Shown here piece by piece: positions 14,149 through 30,079 of a stretch of DNA of 64,000 nt. The notes beneath the pieces were generated by a model that was given only the letters and a program-made list of their open reading frames with translations, was not told the origin of the DNA and did not search any database. The number at the start of each line of letters is the position of its first letter. Position 1 is the first letter of the stretch. Location: positions 15,840,497-15,904,496 of the forward strand of contig NC_087156.1 in NCBI RefSeq assembly GCF_035594125.1, given 5' to 3'. This DNA is from Scylla paramamosain. Taxonomy: Eukaryota; Arthropoda; Malacostraca; Decapoda; Portunidae. Position numbers and translations under genes: made by a program.

Positions 14149-15889
14149 CAGGTATGTATCGTGCTGGTAGACACTCAGGTTTTAACAGTTTAACATCTTG
14201 CCAACGCCCGACGTTCAGCGGGGAAGAAGAAGTAAGGGACCAGATATTAAAGTTAGATCCGTTGCACCAATTTATTGTCTCATACAAAACGCTGGATTAT
14301 TATTCTGATATTTTTTATTCGGGAGTATATAAGAGTGTGCTCTATAATTTCTCCTCCTCCGTGTGGGTATTGATGGCGCTCGTTCCTTATTACACTCGTA
14401 TTAGTCACACTTGGTATTTTTTTGTATTAGTCATAGTCACGTAAAAGGATCATGAAACCTACCGGAGTTACGGATTAGAATCTGGAGCCGCAAAGATACG
14501 CTGGTCAGAGATGCTGGTTCTCTTCAAACACACCGCTGGCTGGCTCTCTGGATCTGCCTTTACCCTTTACTTAGGTTCCTCTTCCTCCTGCAGCTCCACC
14601 TACTCGTCCTTCTTCTCTTCCTCTTCTTCCTTCAACTTCTCCTCCTCCCCCTCTCCTCCTCCTCCAAGAATTTCCTTATCCCTACCTTGAAACTCCCACC
14701 CGCTGCCCTCCTTCCTTCTTTCCTTCTTTTGCCTCATACCTTCCCACTCTTCTTTACTTCATATTTTATTTTTTTACTTGTTTATTTGTTTATTTTGAGG
14801 GCGTCGCCAATAGTATAATGATAGGGGGGGAAAATATTCAGAGTGTTGGTAACTGCGGCTGGTAACGTTACAGTGATATAAGCTGTGGGGTCCTCCTTTT
14901 TGCAGACGCTTTCAGGAACTAGAGTGTACCCTGCTGGTTCTCAGGTTACGTATGAAGGATCCTTTAACCTTTTGAGTGGCATTGCTTATTCGCAGCCTAA
15001 GAAAACCATCGCGTGGAAATTCGGTTTATAATTTTTGAAAGATAACACTGAAGGCAAAGAATGTATTCAAGTATCTGGTAAAGCTTTTTAATGGATAAAG
15101 TCATTTTTTTTCTGCTTAATAAAATTGCCTTTGATTACTTTAATAAATTAATCCCTGTTATTAGCTGTTAAAAAGTTAATCTGATCATAACTCACACACA
15201 ACGAGATTAAGAAGTCAAAGTTCCACAGGAGAGTACCACGGTTGTTTAGAGTTTGAATTAAAATTATTTTTTGGCGTGGCTTTGAATGGAGTCATAAAAC
15301 CTATAACTTACTTGGCTCCAGACGCAAGGAAACCTGTATTTTTAACCTACATTTTTTCATTGATCTGGGAGGTTTGCAGCCTGTGGTATTCTTTGCTCCT
15401 TGCAGTTTGTGCTGTGATATCATGGTTTTGTATTTATAGACCGGTATATACAGACGGCAGGACTGTGGGGTGGCTCAAGGGTAATTATTATCGTTCATAT
15501 AAGAATTAAAAAGTAAGGCATCTAAAAATTAAATGAATAGATTGGTAGGTAAGTAAATAAATACATAAAAGCATTAAGATCCTCAAAGCGTCAGTATATA
15601 AAAGATAAAGATAACCTGCCAGGATTCAGTAATGGCGTCTTACTTGGAAAAGAAATTAATTGCATATTATACCATTCGTCTTGTGACTCCTCTCTGTCCA
15701 CCTCACTCGGGTTCCTCCCTCGCCTTTTTGCTTTCCCTCCCGTCCCTCCCTCCTTCCTTCCCTCCTTCTCTCCCCTCCTTCCCTCCCTCACTCCTTCGCA
15801 TCCTCACCCCGGGTCTCCCTCCCCCTCCTCTCTTGTCTTGCAATTACAAAGGGAAGTGAACGTTGTCAGTCAACACGCCGCTCTTCTCT

Positions 15890-16110
15890 CGACCAACAGC
15901 TGAGCCATTTTTCATAGTCACTCCAATAAATATAATCGGATCCTCGTGATGCATGCTAATAATGTCATTACGGGGCTTTAGCGCAGATCAAATTATCGCC
16001 CGCCCTCGGTATCCGTTTGATTCCAACAATCTTAATTGATCTCGGACGCGTGAAATAGAAATGGACTTTGAATTCATTATTGCTTATCCGTATTAGGCCG
16101 GCTTTCTATT
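15890..16110. promoter_or_regulatory. TAAT-rich unique block, possible enhancer (low confidence)
   Basis: This non-repetitive, non-coding block is dense in homeodomain-type cores (ATAAT, CTAATAATG, CAAATTATC, TTAATTGATC, TTCATTATTG). It has a balanced composition unlike the microsatellite surroundings. Such blocks are often conserved enhancers, but only comparison with another crab or shrimp would show it. Confidence 0.2.
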
Positions 16111-17094
16111 GGCTATGGGGGACGGCAGGATTTATACAGGCAAGATAACCCTTCCCGCCCCCGCCATCTGAACGGGGTAGCAGGTGAAGGCAACTCGCCG
16201 CCTCCGAGGAACCTGATCGTGTTGCGGCTCCACTGTCTGTATTGACTCGGCCTTGGTTGGGATCACTGGTCTTGTTGTCACCACGGCGGGGCTGAGGACA
16301 CACTGAGCGGACACTCGTGCTGCATATGTCCCCTAAAGGCGTTAGCATCTGGCCGAACAGTAGCGTGTGTGGACAAGGAGGGTTTTCTTGTTGGGGCTCA
16401 CCCAGGAGGGAGGGTCGGAGTGCGGGGGGAGGTGGAGGTGGAGGGGTGCGGGGGAGGTAGTGGTGGCAGGGAAGACGGAGATGAAACACGCGAGTGTCTA
16501 GTTTGTATGCAAAGACGTTTATACACCTGCCTTTATCGAAGCGTCCATCAATAAATTGATTCGTGCTAAAAGGTGGTTAACCATCCATATCATTGTCAAG
16601 GAATAATTTGCTCAACGGGATTGCGGCTATCGTTCATCGCGCAGGTGTCAATGGCTCGGGTGCGGACGTTCTGCCGTGACCCCGCCCGACCCTCGCCGAC
16701 GGCCCCTGAACACTTTGGCAAATCTGAGTCGTTAATTTCTGACTCTTATCTAATCCCAAACACTGCCCTGCATCATGCAATGGCCACGCGTCCGGCACCG
16801 GGCTGCTGCTCGGTTGCTCTCCCGCCCTGCACCACGTCTCGTTCAGCACGGCCGACTTCAGTAGCCTGCACATTTTTTAACACGTGTACGTTAGCTGAGC
16901 GATGAGAATACCAAGCCTAGAGATTTATTCCAGATACATCCATTACGTTGGCAAACTTGTTGACTTTCTTTCAGGCTGAGACATTTTTGTAGCCGTATCT
17001 TTCTTTTCCTTTATCTTGAAAACTCTTGGTTATAAGTATGTTGTTATCAGAATTTTTCCTGTAGATGAAAGACCCTCAGCTGAACCTTCCGTCC

Positions 17095-17120
17095 ACACAC
17101 ACACACACACACACACACAC
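17095..17120. repeat. (CA)13
   Basis: Short pure CA run. Confidence 0.94.
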
Positions 17121-18189
17121 TGGAATTGTGACTAGACTGAGGGTAGTAAGAGGAGCCGAGCAATTCCTCAGCGCGGTCGGGCATGGTATACCACCCCGGC
17201 CACCATCCTTCATCACTACCCAGCAGCCTCTCAGCACCTCGCCGTTAACAAGCCGTTCCTTCCTCTGCCCCTCCTGCCCTCTGTACGATTACTAATGGCG
17301 ATATGCAGTGATTAAGGATAAACACCATGCTTCTACCACACCGTCAGATAACAGAATGGTGGCCACATGAACCTTCAATTACAGCCAGACATTGCGTGGC
17401 TCCTTATCTCTGGTCCATTAGTTTTCCCTTCCTCTCGTGACACTTTCCCTACACCGTCTTCCTATTAAGCTTACTCGCTGGACGCCCCTGCAGCTTCTTC
17501 CTCCTCCTCCTTCTCCTCCTCCTCTTCAAATGGTGGACGTCCCTCTGGCTTGGTGAAAAGGGTAGGAAAGGGGGAGCGGCGGCCAGTTAAGAGCCTAGTC
17601 GTGCCTCAGAGTAGCGCTGTAGGGGTGATGGAGGGACCCTTCTGATGCTGACGTCACCCCTATAAAGACTCGACCTCAACCCCATCCCCATCACACCCTC
17701 CCCTCATCCCCTCCACCACTGCCATCACCATCTGCCCACACCCCCACCCCTCTCACTGTCTCTTCACCACCTACCTCACTTCCCCCTCCTACCTTCACTT
17801 TTCAGCCTGTTCTCTCCTCCCTCCATCTACTCCTCTTTATCTATAATCTCCCTGTCTCTCCCTTTTGCTCATACCTCTTCTTTTCGCCAGTGCTTTTGCT
17901 TAATTCTCAGTGGAGTTTTGCTGTGTCATTTACGTTTTCTACATCAATTTACTATCCATTCAGTATCGCTCTAAAGTAAAATATTGCGTAATAAAGTATA
18001 AGTGATGGTGTAGGGCGTGCATATCCCGTGTGGGGCTGTTATCTCTGCTGTCGTGGCCCGAGAGCCCTCCGCGCGGTATTCACCAGGTATCCCCCGGCGC
18101 AGGGCTACTGTACTTATCTGGTATTGTTATCTCGCATAGGTCTTAACTCAGTTTAACTCATTTGCCGTCACAGACCCGCAACTGAATTT

Positions 18190-18203
18190 GTGTGTGTGTG
18201 TGT

Positions 18204-18242
<39 letters not shown>

Positions 18243-18253
18243 TGTGTGTGTGA
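18190..18253. repeat. (GT)n with TATG breaks
   Basis: GT dinucleotide interrupted twice by A substitutions. Confidence 0.95.
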
Positions 18254-18784
18254 CAGGTGGCAGGTAGCAGGTTTTCAGCGTCATGTGTGGATAAGAAGTC
18301 CAGACATCCCGCGGCACCGCCTCCTCCGTGTCCCGAGCAGCGCCCCGCCAGGCTCTCCACATTCTCCTCCCAAACAGTAGATAAATAAGAATCGATGTTT
18401 GCTCCGCGTGGGCGTGCTGCTTCCAGCGACTACTTGCAGCCAACTGATGCCTATAATAAGGTAGCCGGGTGTGTGTAATAAGGTGGGCAGGCAAGGCGTT
18501 CTGATTGCGGGGTGGGTGGGGCGGCCCTGACGGGACTCCTGCCGTGTATGGCGAGGGGCCGGCCAGGACACGCATCTCCTGGGGGCAGCGGAGCAAAGGT
18601 CGGAGGGTGGGTCAGGTGCTTCATCACCATCATTATTGGTGTATTCATCATGGCCGTGTGATCGTTATCATCTACATAAACTGAACGATAAACGAATTTC
18701 GATGCTATCTTAGTAAGGGCTTCCTGAGCTCCGCCGCGCAGTGAGGACTGACGCCTGTGCTGGGCTAGGTGGAGGCGCCTCGGC

Positions 18785-20477
<1,693 letters not shown>

Positions 20478-20760
20478 CGCATAGTGTAGTGGTCAGCACG
20501 CTCGGCTCACAACAGAGAAGGCCCGTGTTCGAGTCCCAGGAGCGGGGAGGCAAATGGGCAAGGAATCTTAATTTACTGTTCACCTAGCAGCAAGTAAATA
20601 CGGGATTTAGCCCGAGGGATTGTGGCTTCGCTGTCCCTGTGTGTGGTGTGTGAGATCTCACTCTTACCCAAAAAATCGGTCGTTATGAGCTCTGAGTTCT
20701 TTCCGTAGGGTAACAGCTGGCTGAGGTGACCTTCAGACGACCGTAGGTGAATGACAGAAA
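20478..20760 (+). mobile_element. tRNA-derived SINE
   Basis: The first 70 bases form a degraded tRNA. The RNA polymerase III box A is TAGTGTAGTGG (20482-20492) and box B is GTTCGAGTCC (20527-20536), at normal spacing. Folded as a tRNA, the anticodon loop CTCACAA gives anticodon CAC, so a tRNA-Val-like origin is plausible. The acceptor and T stems pair badly, so it is not a working tRNA gene. A unique body of about 200 bases follows and ends at an (AC)n tract (20760-20782). A second (AC)n tract lies immediately upstream. I recall similar SINE bodies from decapods but cannot name the family. Confidence 0.8.
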
Positions 20761-20910
20761 CACACACACACACACACACACCAAGTAGCAGTCTAAGGAT
20801 TAAACACCTATAATACAGTTTTGTGACTGGTCTCTGATCGGGGTCACACACAGGCGCGCGCGCCCAGACACACACACACACACACGGTAGTTAAGCTTGC
20901 GGAAGTGTAG

Positions 20911-21098
20911 TGTTAACACCACACTACCACACCATACCATACCACACCATACCACATGACTCCACCACCACCACACCACACCGCTACCAGACACCACCCC
21001 ACACCACGCCATACCACACCACATCACACCACACCACTAGCAGTACACACCACACCATACCACACACTTCACCAACCACATCACACCACCACACCACG
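20911..21098. repeat. Degenerate ACACC/ATACC array
   Basis: About 190 bases built from CCACA, CCATA and CCACC words with no fixed register. Strongly strand-biased: almost no G or T except in TA steps. Confidence 0.85.
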
Positions 21099-21439
21099 GT
21101 ATCCTTGGCGCCCCGACCTGCCCAGCCCCACCGAGCCCCGCCAAGTTCCTCAGACCGCCGCCCCGACCCGCCGCTGCTACGATAATTTCCCGTCACATAT
21201 TTAGCGTAATTTCGAGGGTTTTGCAGGTGTTTCCAGGTGATTTAAAGGCTCGCTGTGTAGGAGTAGATGGAGGAGGTGGAGATGGAAGGTAGAGGAGGAG
21301 AGTGAGGGGGAGGGGAGAGGAGGAGGAGGTACTGAGAAGTGCAAAAAATCTACTTCGGCTCTATATCATCATTTTATATTTTTTTTTATTAGTGAAGTTT
21401 GCAGTGTTTTGATATTTTATTTATTAATAGAAAAGTATA

Positions 21440-22330
21440 ACAAGTTATGGAATATGATAAAATTTTGTCTAGCTGTTTCTTTGTTTCCGGCTAAAATAAC
21501 ACTTTCGTCACTTAATAAATCTTCCTTTTATTTATTTTTTTTATTAGCACGCCTTGGATTGTTTTAGTGTCTGATTTAAGGCTTAAAAAATATAAGAAAC
21601 GTATCCCAAGTAATAATATCCAATAAGATCTACTGTAACATTTCGTATTTTTAAATTTAAAACAAGTCCGTTGCTACATTTAAAAAATATTTTCCTTATA
21701 CGAAGAGGAATTCGTGTTTTCTTTATCTATCTGGAAAGTAAATATTTTTTGTATTCAGAAAATGTAACATAATATAGTCTAGCTGAGTTTTCATTCTCGA
21801 TATTATAAGCTTTTTGTGGTCCTGTTCATAAAAATTACAGATTGTATTTTGGATTTTTCTTTATTATTGGTCAGGATGGAAATGTTTTCATATTCCAGGT
21901 ATTTATTAAAGTATTTGGCAAGTCTGAATATATAAAGCATTCCAGTCTAGCTCCATTTTTTCGAAAGGTCAATTTCAAAATGGATTAACGAACGTATTTT
22001 AAAGTTTAAAGTGACGTCATCAGTGACGTCAAGGTACCGAGACCCGGGACATCCCTCCATTCCAGTCTTTCTCTGTCAATGTTCAGTGTGTTAGTTGAAG
22101 TATATGGCAGATCAGACTATAAAGTGCAGTCCAGTCTGGGCGTGTTTCTTCTCGCGAGTCAAAATGAATTGCCGTACGTAAAAATAAGGGCCGAGACGGA
22201 CATTTTTCCTGCCTCCACCCTTGCCTGTACATCAATATTTAGTTAAGACTCCGTGTGTTTCCAGACTCAGATGTGAAAGAAAACCAGAATCAACCTCGAA
22301 AATAAATAAATAATCCCAAAATGTCCCTAA
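21440..22330. repeat. Degenerate tandem array, period about 150-190 bases
   Basis: The word GTCTAGCT or a variant recurs at 21467, 21777, 21945 and 22134. The clearest pair is 21910-22000 and 22095-22185, which share AGTAT-TGGCA, TATAAAG, CCAGTCT and AAAATG-ATT-CG-ACGTA in the same order. A weaker third unit starts near 22190 (CCGAGAC, GACAT). The array is AT-rich and uncoded. Confidence 0.55.
22012..22031. promoter_or_regulatory. Two perfect CRE palindromes (TGACGTCA) 12 bases apart
   Basis: TGACGTCA occurs at 22012-22019 and 22024-22031. This is the binding site of CREB/ATF bZIP proteins. It sits in the degenerate AT-rich tandem array with no gene nearby, so function is open. Confidence 0.4.
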
Positions 22331-22554
22331 TAATACTTAAATAAAGTGCATGTTGCAGCCCCGTTCAGAGCGCCCACCGTGAAAACATCAGGACCAACGT
22401 TTTTTAGGTTTTTTCAGATGTTCTCCAGAATAAGATGTGTATGAAGAAATGAGGAATGGAGGGAGAGGAGATATAAGAGGAAGGAAGAATGAAGGTGGAG
22501 GATGGGTGGAGAGTGGTGGTAATAGTTGTAGTGGTGGTAGTAGTAGTAGTAGCG

Positions 22555-24545
22555 GTATACAAAGGAATACAAAGGAAAGCCAAACAGCAACAGACCTTTT
22601 GGCCCTTGCAAGGCTGTTTGGTAACTACTTTTAACTAGCTACAGGGAAGAGAGACAGGACAGCATAGCAGAAGGCTCCTCCCCACCCACCACTCTCTCCA
22701 GCTTGCGCTGCCATGGAAATAGTTGGGAAAAGTGCCATGCAGTATGGAAAAACTGACATGGAATTTTCATAGGAAAGGATGAAAGGAAGTTCTACTATTC
22801 ACCCAACGGTGAACTCTATACGCCTATCTGAAAGTTAATACAATTTATATTAAAACTGGTGTCTGTAGAATAAGAGTTTATTAGTGAATTTAGTAATTAT
22901 TCGGACAAGAAGAGAGTTTGTTGGGGATTTGCTTTTAAATATTTGCCCATTTTATTTTTGAATGATTCAGTAGTATTGCTGTTCGCAATTTCTGCAGGAA
23001 GTTTATTCCATATATTTACTATGCGATAAAAAAAAAAAAATGTTTGGTCTCGTGCGATTTAAAACGTTCGGGTATAATCTTGAACCCATTATTTATTTTT
23101 AGGTTAGAATGATCAATGGTAAAATATTTATATGCATCAATGTTACTATATCCTTTGAAAATTTTGAACACTTCAATTAGGTCTCCTCTTATCCTGCGCT
23201 TTGTTAAACTAAATAGGTTTAGTTCTTCCAGTCGTTCCTCATACGGCTTATTGCGCAATCTTGGAATCATCTTTGTGACTCTGCGCTGTATCTTTTCTAG
23301 TTTTCAATGTCTTTTTTTGTAATATGGTGACCAGAACTGTACACAGTATTCTGGATGAGGGCGCACCAGTGAATTATATAAAGCAAGTATAACCTTTTCT
23401 GATTTAAATTCAAAGGTTCTTCCAATGAACCCTACCAATTTATTTGCCGTCTTTACTGTTTCTGTGCAGTGTTGACTCGGCTTTGGGTCGTTTGATACAA
23501 CAACACCAAGATCTTTTTCTTTATCGGTACTTGACAGTGGCATGTTATTCATTACATATCTCGCCTGAACATTGTTGCTGCCGATATGTAGAATTTTACT
23601 CTTTTCTATATTGAATCTCATCTGCTATTTTTCTGCCCAGCTTGTTAGTTTTATTGAAGACACATTGCAGTTCCTGCCATTGTGACACAGACGTTACTCT
23701 ACTTGTTATTTTGGTATCGTATGCAAATTTACTTATTTTGCAATTTACCCCTTCATCAATATCATTAATGTACATCATGAAGAGTACTGGTCCTAATACA
23801 GAGCCTTGAGAAACGCCGCTATTTACCTTTTGCCACTCTGACTCTTTTCCATTTATCACTAAGCGCTGTTTTCTGTCAGAGAGCCAGTCTCTCAGCCATT
23901 TCAGGGTGTTTCCGGCAATGCCGTGAGCTTTTACTTTACTGATGAGTCTCTTATGGGGAACAGTGTCGAAAGCTATCTGGAAATCAAGGTAGATAATATC
24001 AACAGCTTTTGTCTCGTCATACAAGTTAATACTTCATAAAAGAAGTCTAGCAAGTTTATTAAGTAGGAACGCTTGGTTCGGAAACCGTGTTGAGAATCCA
24101 TTATGATTTTTTTCTTCTAAATATTTAACAATTTTTATCTCTGATTATTGTTTCCATCAGGTTGCACACTACTGAAGTGAGACTGATCGGCCTGTAATTG
24201 GCTGGGAGAGATTTATTTCCTTTTTTTAAAGATTGGCGTGACATTTGCTAGTTTCCATTCGTGTTAAACTTTACTCGCTAGTAAAGTTTTTATTGAATAA
24301 AATTGTAAGCGGTTTCACGAGGTCATTTCTTGCTTCTTTAAGAAGCCTGGGTGATACTCGTATGTTGTCTGGCCCGGGTGTTTTGTTTACGTTCATGCTC
24401 TTCGTGACTGAGAGGATTTCACTTTCTGTGATGGTGAAGTCTGGCAGCGTGGTGCCTCGTGATTGAGGCGTGGGGGTCGGCAGACTGCCCTGAACATCCT
24501 CAGTCGTGATGACTGTTGAAAAGTAATCGTTCAGGGTGTTCGCTG
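22555..24545 (-). mobile_element. LINE copy A, 5'-truncated non-LTR retrotransposon (CR1/Jockey-like)
   Basis: Reading leftwards on the minus strand, this segment runs from a linker region through the reverse transcriptase to a 3' UTR of about 400 bases. The 3' end is GGCTTTCCTTTGTATTCC-like and is followed directly by ACT triplets. Copy B (33071-34810) matches it along the shared RT and UTR, so both belong to one family. The 5' side (24545-24562) also abuts ACT/AGT triplets and then GGA repeats. No endonuclease remains. The family is recognised from RT motifs and from the C-terminal RGDLIEVFKIF signature typical of CR1/Jockey-type elements. The exact clade is not settled by eye. Confidence 0.93.
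23019..24545 (-). pseudogene. Broken reverse transcriptase ORF of LINE copy A
   Basis: Three or more frames are needed to read this RT. The first piece (24545-24271) holds a linker and PGPDNIRVSPRLLKE, the fingers-entry motif. It is broken near 24270 by an extra base, and a stop follows in the restored frame. The second piece (24024-23596) has motif A IYLDFQIAFD and motif B with VSQG where PQG is usual. Its motif C reads FAYD instead of FADD, with the Tyr codon at 23719-23721, so a catalytic Asp is lost. The third and fourth pieces (23621-23304, 23270-23019) hold the thumb and C-terminal region, ending in a T14 slip where copy B has a short T run. It cannot make active enzyme. Confidence 0.92.
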
Positions 24546-24711
24546 TAGTAGTAGTAGTAGTAGGAGGAGGAGGAGGAGGAGGAGGAGGCGGAGGAGAAGG
24601 AGGAGGAATAAATGAGAAATTGAGGGGGAGAACGAAGAGAAAGAGAAAATGGGAAATGGAGGAGGAGGAGGAGGAGGAGGAGGAAGGAAGGAGGAATGGA
24701 ATGAGGAGCGG

Positions 24712-24792
<81 letters not shown>
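24545..24792. repeat. (GTA)n-(GGA)n and (GGA)n-(CT)n compound arrays
   Basis: GTA (24545-24562) passes into GGA (24562-24606), then after 50 bases another GGA run (24657-24683) and a CT run (24715-24792) with one break. This is the 5' flank of LINE copy A. Confidence 0.95.
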
Positions 24793-24794
<2 letters not shown>

Positions 24795-24942
24795 GCAATT
24801 ATACTTAATTCATAGAAATAAAAAAAAACACCTTCCCTACGGGTACTTTCTAATGATAGTCCAGTTACTAAACAAAGGTAGGCATAATATAATCTATGAG
24901 TTGTTGCTAAGACCTCTCACCACCATACACCTCCGCTATGAG

Positions 24943-24943
24943 T

Positions 24944-24981
<38 letters not shown>

Positions 24982-25008
24982 ATTGTAAAAATTGTCTTGA
25001 ACGTTTAG

Positions 25009-25098
<90 letters not shown>
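24943..25098 (-). repeat. Second copy of the (CT)n - core - (AC)n composite
   Basis: On the minus strand: (CT)n 25098-25015, a core (25014-24979) that differs from the first copy by two substitutions and one two-base insertion, then (AC)n 24978-24943. No tRNA-like head follows, so the composite is separable from the SINE. Confidence 0.85.
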
Positions 25099-25099
<1 letters not shown>

Positions 25100-26004
25100 T
25101 GTCTTAGATGGAGGTGATAGGGAGAGGGATATGAGAAATGTAGAAATAAGGAAGGAGTGAGGATGGGGGAAGCGGACATGGAGTGCGGTTGAGAAAGGAG
25201 ATGTGGCTTGATTTACACGTCACGACTTCTGGCCAGTGATATTTACCCATTAAAATCCCTTGAGTTGACATGTCGCTTTAGCTGAAAATAAGAGTAGGAA
25301 GGCTGTTTCATCAAGTAGGGAGCCGTCTGTACATGTTCTCTCCTCCTTCCCTATTTTACCCACCCATCTACTTACTACCTAAATACGTTCTTTCTTCTCT
25401 TCTTTCATTCATTCCTGCATTCACCTACCCAATCAGCCACCTATCCATCTACCTACCAATACTTTATACTCACGTATGTATTATAGTGTATAGATGTTCC
25501 TAGCTTCCTTCCCTTCTTACCTATCCGTCTACCGACTACGTTCTTCCCCCTCCTTCTTTCCCTCCCCGTATTCACCTATCCAACCATCTAGCCAGCTATA
25601 CCTACTTAACCACCCAGCCATCCAATCACCGCACCTCCTCTCTCCTCGTAACCTGACTCCGATACCGCCGTGGCTTCTAGAATAATTGAGTGAGTGCGCA
25701 GCCCGCGACTAGGGGCTCCATAGTACCTTTCAATTACCCGTAGCGGCAGCAGTATGCGGCGCGCCTCTTACCCCCCGCCGCGTGAGGGCCCTGATATCAT
25801 CCCTAATTATACCGGCGGCGAGGAAAGTCACCCTGTAAAAGAATAGTAAGTGTGTCGCCCTGAGCACCCCGGAGGTCACTGAGAATTCATCAGATAAACG
25901 AGGAACAATCAGGAAGCTGCCTCCATTGTGCCTGCCTGATTGCACCGGATGAGAGTCCTCTCGAGGATAATTCCCTTAACGTCATACTTATTCTGCTCCT
26001 CCTC

Positions 26005-26005
<1 letters not shown>
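25099..26005. other. Spacer with degenerate CCATCTACC words
   Basis: From 25360 to 25640, CCAT/CTAC words recur without a fixed period. 25690-25930 is GC-richer and unique. Confidence 0.55.
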
Positions 26006-26059
<54 letters not shown>

Positions 26060-26176
26060 AATTATTGTTATTCTTCTTTTGTCCTCCTCCTCCTCCTCCT
26101 CCTCCTCCTCCTCCTCCTCCTCCTCCTCCTCCTCCTCCTCCTACTACTACTACTACTACTACTACTATTACTGCTG

Positions 26177-26220
<44 letters not shown>
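26006..26220. repeat. (TTG)n-(TCC)n-(TAC)n compound array
   Basis: TTG triplets 26006-26059, TCC 26083-26141, ACT/TAC 26142-26220 with one CTG break. Three triplet motifs in direct succession. Confidence 0.96.
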
Positions 26221-26223
<3 letters not shown>

Positions 26224-26741
26224 GTTCGACTCATTCACATCTTCAACTAAAAAAGAAAATAGTAAAGCGGTGTTGCGGAAGATTTTATTGCGTGATAATG
26301 AAGAAAACTCGTGTGTGTGTGTGTGTGTGTGTGTGTTGAGACTTGCTTCTCCCACTGTATTCATATTTCATCGTGCAGCCTTTAATGAAGACATCACAAT
26401 ACTCGTGTGGCAAAGAAAAAGAAGCAGAAGAAGGAAAAAAAATAACAATCAACCAGACTCTTGTAGCAAACCTGCAGACACACTAGAAGGAATAAAGAGA
26501 AGGGCTTCATTACACAGTGGACGAGCAAACAGCAGTTGATAATGGTGAAGGCACTCAGGCAGATGACGAAATGCTCTGCTGCCAACGTGTACTTAACTCT
26601 AACGGCGATGGAAGGGGAGGAGGCGAAACGAAGCGTGCAAGGGCGCGGGGCATCTGCTCATGCTATGGCTATGGTCTCTGATCACGACACTTAAGAGGCA
26701 CGAACCTATTTATATCTCTGGCCTTCGCGGGTATTACCTTG

Positions 26742-27081
<340 letters not shown>

Positions 27082-27115
27082 CTGTCTTATTCCCTTCTTT
27101 CTCTTCATCCATGCG

Positions 27116-27419
<304 letters not shown>

Positions 27420-27471
27420 TTTTCTTCCAGCTTCCCTCGCCCAGAAGTCTTTTCTCATTCCATCTTTCCGT

Positions 27472-27472
<1 letters not shown>

Positions 27473-27556
<84 letters not shown>
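27473..27556. repeat. (CT)n
   Basis: Pure CT run of about 84 bases, 55 bases after the TA tract. Confidence 0.97.
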
Positions 27557-27558
<2 letters not shown>

Positions 27559-27815
27559 TTCAGACGCATCAGCTTTCTTTTTCTCACTCTTTCTCATTCT
27601 AATGCCACATACCACCTCGTCTTTCACTCTCACACCCACACTCCACATTATTCTTTTTTCACCTCTCTCAGAAGCCATCCCAATATTCTCTCAGACGTCA
27701 TTATCTTTCTTTCCATTCCGTCTCTCATTTAGACTGCAGTCACTAGCACAAATAACTGCTACTATGACTATACTGTGAGATATTATTTAGTTTCAAGGTT
27801 TAGAAATTGAATTCT

Positions 27816-28251
<436 letters not shown>

Positions 28252-28379
28252 CATGAGGAAGTGGATGAGAGTAAGGAAATATGCTTAGGAAATTATGATA
28301 GTTGTGAACGGGAAGTAAAAAATAAAGGGGAAAGGAAGATGCCATTAAATATAGGAGGAGGAGGAGGAGGAGGAGGAGT

Positions 28380-29340
<961 letters not shown>

Positions 29341-29626
29341 TATTTACATCCCTGTGTATTCCCTCTCCATCCTTCCCATCTCCTCAATTTTTCCTCTTCC
29401 TACTTTTACTTCCTATAAATATTTTCCTCTTTCTCTATTATCCATAACCTTCTCGTCTTCCTCTCATATCTTTCACCGTTCCTATTTCATATGTTCATCC
29501 TTTCCCTTAATTGCCTCTATTTTCTCTCCTAATTAACATCCTTCCTTTCTCTCTTTTCCTCTCTATTTTTTTTTCCGAGAGTAATTAAGTCACCGAGGTC
29601 AGAAAGAAGTGTTTGTAGTTTATCTG

Positions 29627-29793
<167 letters not shown>

Positions 29794-30079
29794 CGAGAGA
29801 ATAATAATATAGTTTTGCCATCCAGATTTGATTACCAAGTGTCTCATTTTTTCCTCGGTTCATGAAGTCTTAATCTCATGAAAATTTTTGTGATTTTTCC
29901 CCGTTTTTGTCATAGCTTATAATAATAATAATAATAATAATAATATAAACTTTATTCAGTCTTTTGTACATACATTGTATAAAAGAAACTTTGTTCGGAC
30001 TGGGCTCTAGTCTACATACTGTCATTAAAATAAGAATAAGAAAATATGAAAATAGTTCACATAGTAAAAATTCACACAA

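Larger units (their letters stand above)
14149..18189. other. Unique spacer
   Basis: AT-rich at 14760-15600, C/T-rich at 15700-15830 and 17640-17880, GC-rich at 16140-16460 and 16650-16860. No domain in any frame. Confidence 0.55.

Noticed and set aside
20478..20550. A functional tRNA-Val gene
   Set aside because: Boxes A and B are present, but the acceptor and T stems mispair and a 200-base SINE body follows, so it is a SINE head.
20911..21098. Telomeric repeat
   Set aside because: The words are ACACC/ATACC, not the arthropod CCTAA/TTAGG repeat, and the array is irregular.
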